Below the pieces are notes generated by a model, which ran no database searches, was not told the origin of the DNA, and saw nothing but the letters and a program-made list of their open reading frames with translations. Positions 5,204 to 6,005 of a DNA stretch of 6,005 bases are shown one piece after another (position 1 is the stretch's first letter; each line of letters begins with the position of its first letter). The DNA is from JBCDBY01 sp039182715 (GTDB taxonomy: Bacteria; Planctomycetota; PLA2): NCBI GenBank assembly GCA_039182715.1, contig JBCDBY010000284.1, positions 1 through 6,005 on the forward strand, in the 5' to 3' direction. Both the position numbers and the translations under genes were made by a program.

Positions 5204-6005
5204 ATGCTTCGAAAACTCTTCTCCGTTGCTCTGCTCGGCGCCGCACTCGTCGCCTGCGGCGGCAGCAGCGGCAGCAATAACGACTCGACACCCACGTTCC
5301 AGCTGCGCGCGGTGCACGCTTCGGCCGATGCCGGCAACGTGGACATCTACATCAGCGGCGCGGCCGAGACCGTTCTGCGGAACGTGGCCTACGGCGACGC
5401 ATCCACCTTCCTGGATGTGCCGCAAGGCACCTACAACGTCGCCATCCGCGCGGCGGGTGCCGACCCGACCTCGATTCCGGTCTTCGAACAGAACCGCATT
5501 GACCTGAGCGCCAATACGCAGACCCTTACGGTCGTCGCGGCGGGCCTCGTCGGTGGCGGCGTGGACGACGGTTTCCGCCTGCTCACCATCTTCGAGGACT
5601 TCGATGCGCCCGGCGCCGGCCAGGCGATCGTGCGCGTCATCCACGCCGGTGCCGACGCGCCGGCCGTGAAAGTCGATGTCGGCGATGACGCCGTCAACCC
5701 GAACGACTCCGAGATCCAGAATCTCGCCCGATTCCAGTCGACCGACGATACCGGCGTCGCGCTCCCGGCCGGCGTCGACCTGCAGCTCGCGATTCGCACC
5801 GAACTCGACGATACCCGCGTGACGGCCTTCACCGCCTCGCTTCCGGAGGGCGCGGAGATCCTCGTGATCGCGACCGGCCTGCTCGGCAAGCTGGCGCGCG
5901 ACGCCGACGGCTTCGGCCTGCTCGCCGTCGGCCCCGCCGGCGCGCTGCCGCTCATCCGCCAGAACCCGATCGTCTACGCCGCGCACGCCGGCCCCGACGC
6001 CCCGG
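5204..6005 (+). CDS. Lipoprotein with repeated DUF4397-type domains (C-terminus off the edge)
   Basis: The reading frame is open from ATG 5204 to the right edge (267 codons, no stop). GGAGG at 5194-5198, five bases upstream, supports the start. Residues 1-18, MLRKLFSVALLGAALVAC, are a lipoprotein signal with lipobox LVAC (lipidated C18). Glycines follow rather than aspartate at +2, which by the E. coli sorting rule suggests the outer membrane. A Ser/Gly/Asn linker leads to repeated modules: LRAVHASADAGNVDIYISG from residue 34, VRVIHAGADAPAVKVDVGD from residue 143, and a third beginning VYAAHAGPDAP at 257. The xVHAxxDAPxVDVYxxG opening and PAGTYxVxI-like strand (VPQGTYNVAIRAAG, 72-85) are those of DUF4397, a beta-rich domain of unknown function in secreted and surface proteins. 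It appears to be a separate transcription unit, unrelated to RNA repair. Confidence 0.88.
   Translation, partial: MLRKLFSVALLGAALVACGGSSGSNNDSTPTFQLRAVHASADAGNVDIYISGAAETVLRNVAYGDASTFLDVPQGTYNVAIRAAGADPTSIPVFEQNRIDLSANTQTLTVVAAGLVGGGVDDGFRLLTIFEDFDAPGAGQAIVRVIHAGADAPAVKVDVGDDAVNPNDSEIQNLARFQSTDDTGVALPAGVDLQLAIRTELDDTRVTAFTASLPEGAEILVIATGLLGKLARDADGFGLLAVGPAGALPLIRQNPIVYAAHAGPDAP

Overview
The window is high-GC bacterial DNA with strong G/C preference at third codon positions. It carries an RNA-repair and RNA-quality-control locus. A divergent sigma-54 activator gene (rtcR), a sigma-54-type promoter, a canonical IHF-box match and an outer-membrane-type lipoprotein all point to a Gram-negative, probably proteobacterial, chromosome. 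The exact lineage cannot be read from this stretch.

Layout. Bases 1-127 hold the first 42 codons of rtcR on the minus strand; the rest lies off the left edge. Bases 128-281 are a divergent control region with nested inverted repeats (likely RtcR sites), an IHF-like site and a -24/-12 promoter facing right. Next come rsr (282-1823; Ro60-like protein with TROVE and VWA domains), a Y-RNA-like noncoding RNA (about 1829-1957) with a circularly permuted tRNA-like domain, a hairpin-rich spacer, rtcB (2156-3614; RNA ligase, broken by one extra base in a G run near 2983-2986) and rtcA (3607-4623; RNA 3'-phosphate cyclase, overlapping rtcB by 8 bases). Bases 4624-5203 contain no intact gene, but they do contain what looks like a decayed membrane-protein gene on the minus strand. 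From 5204 to the right edge is the start of a lipoprotein with repeated DUF4397-type domains, apparently unrelated to the locus.

How the genes work together. In studied bacteria RtcR senses RNA damage products through its N-terminal ligand-binding (CARF) domain and switches on a sigma-54 promoter. RtcB joins RNA ends carrying 2',3'-cyclic or 3'-phosphate. RtcA makes 2',3'-cyclic phosphate ends. The Ro60 ring binds misfolded RNA, and its Y RNA partner gates or tethers it to other RNA enzymes. The gene order here (rtcR diverging from rsr-Y RNA-rtcB-rtcA) matches the arrangement known from Salmonella, so the system is not new in kind.

The most rewarding details are the Y RNA, whose tRNA tertiary contacts can be traced base by base, the full sigma-54 control architecture, the possible translation control at the rtcB start, and the single-base rtcB frameshift.
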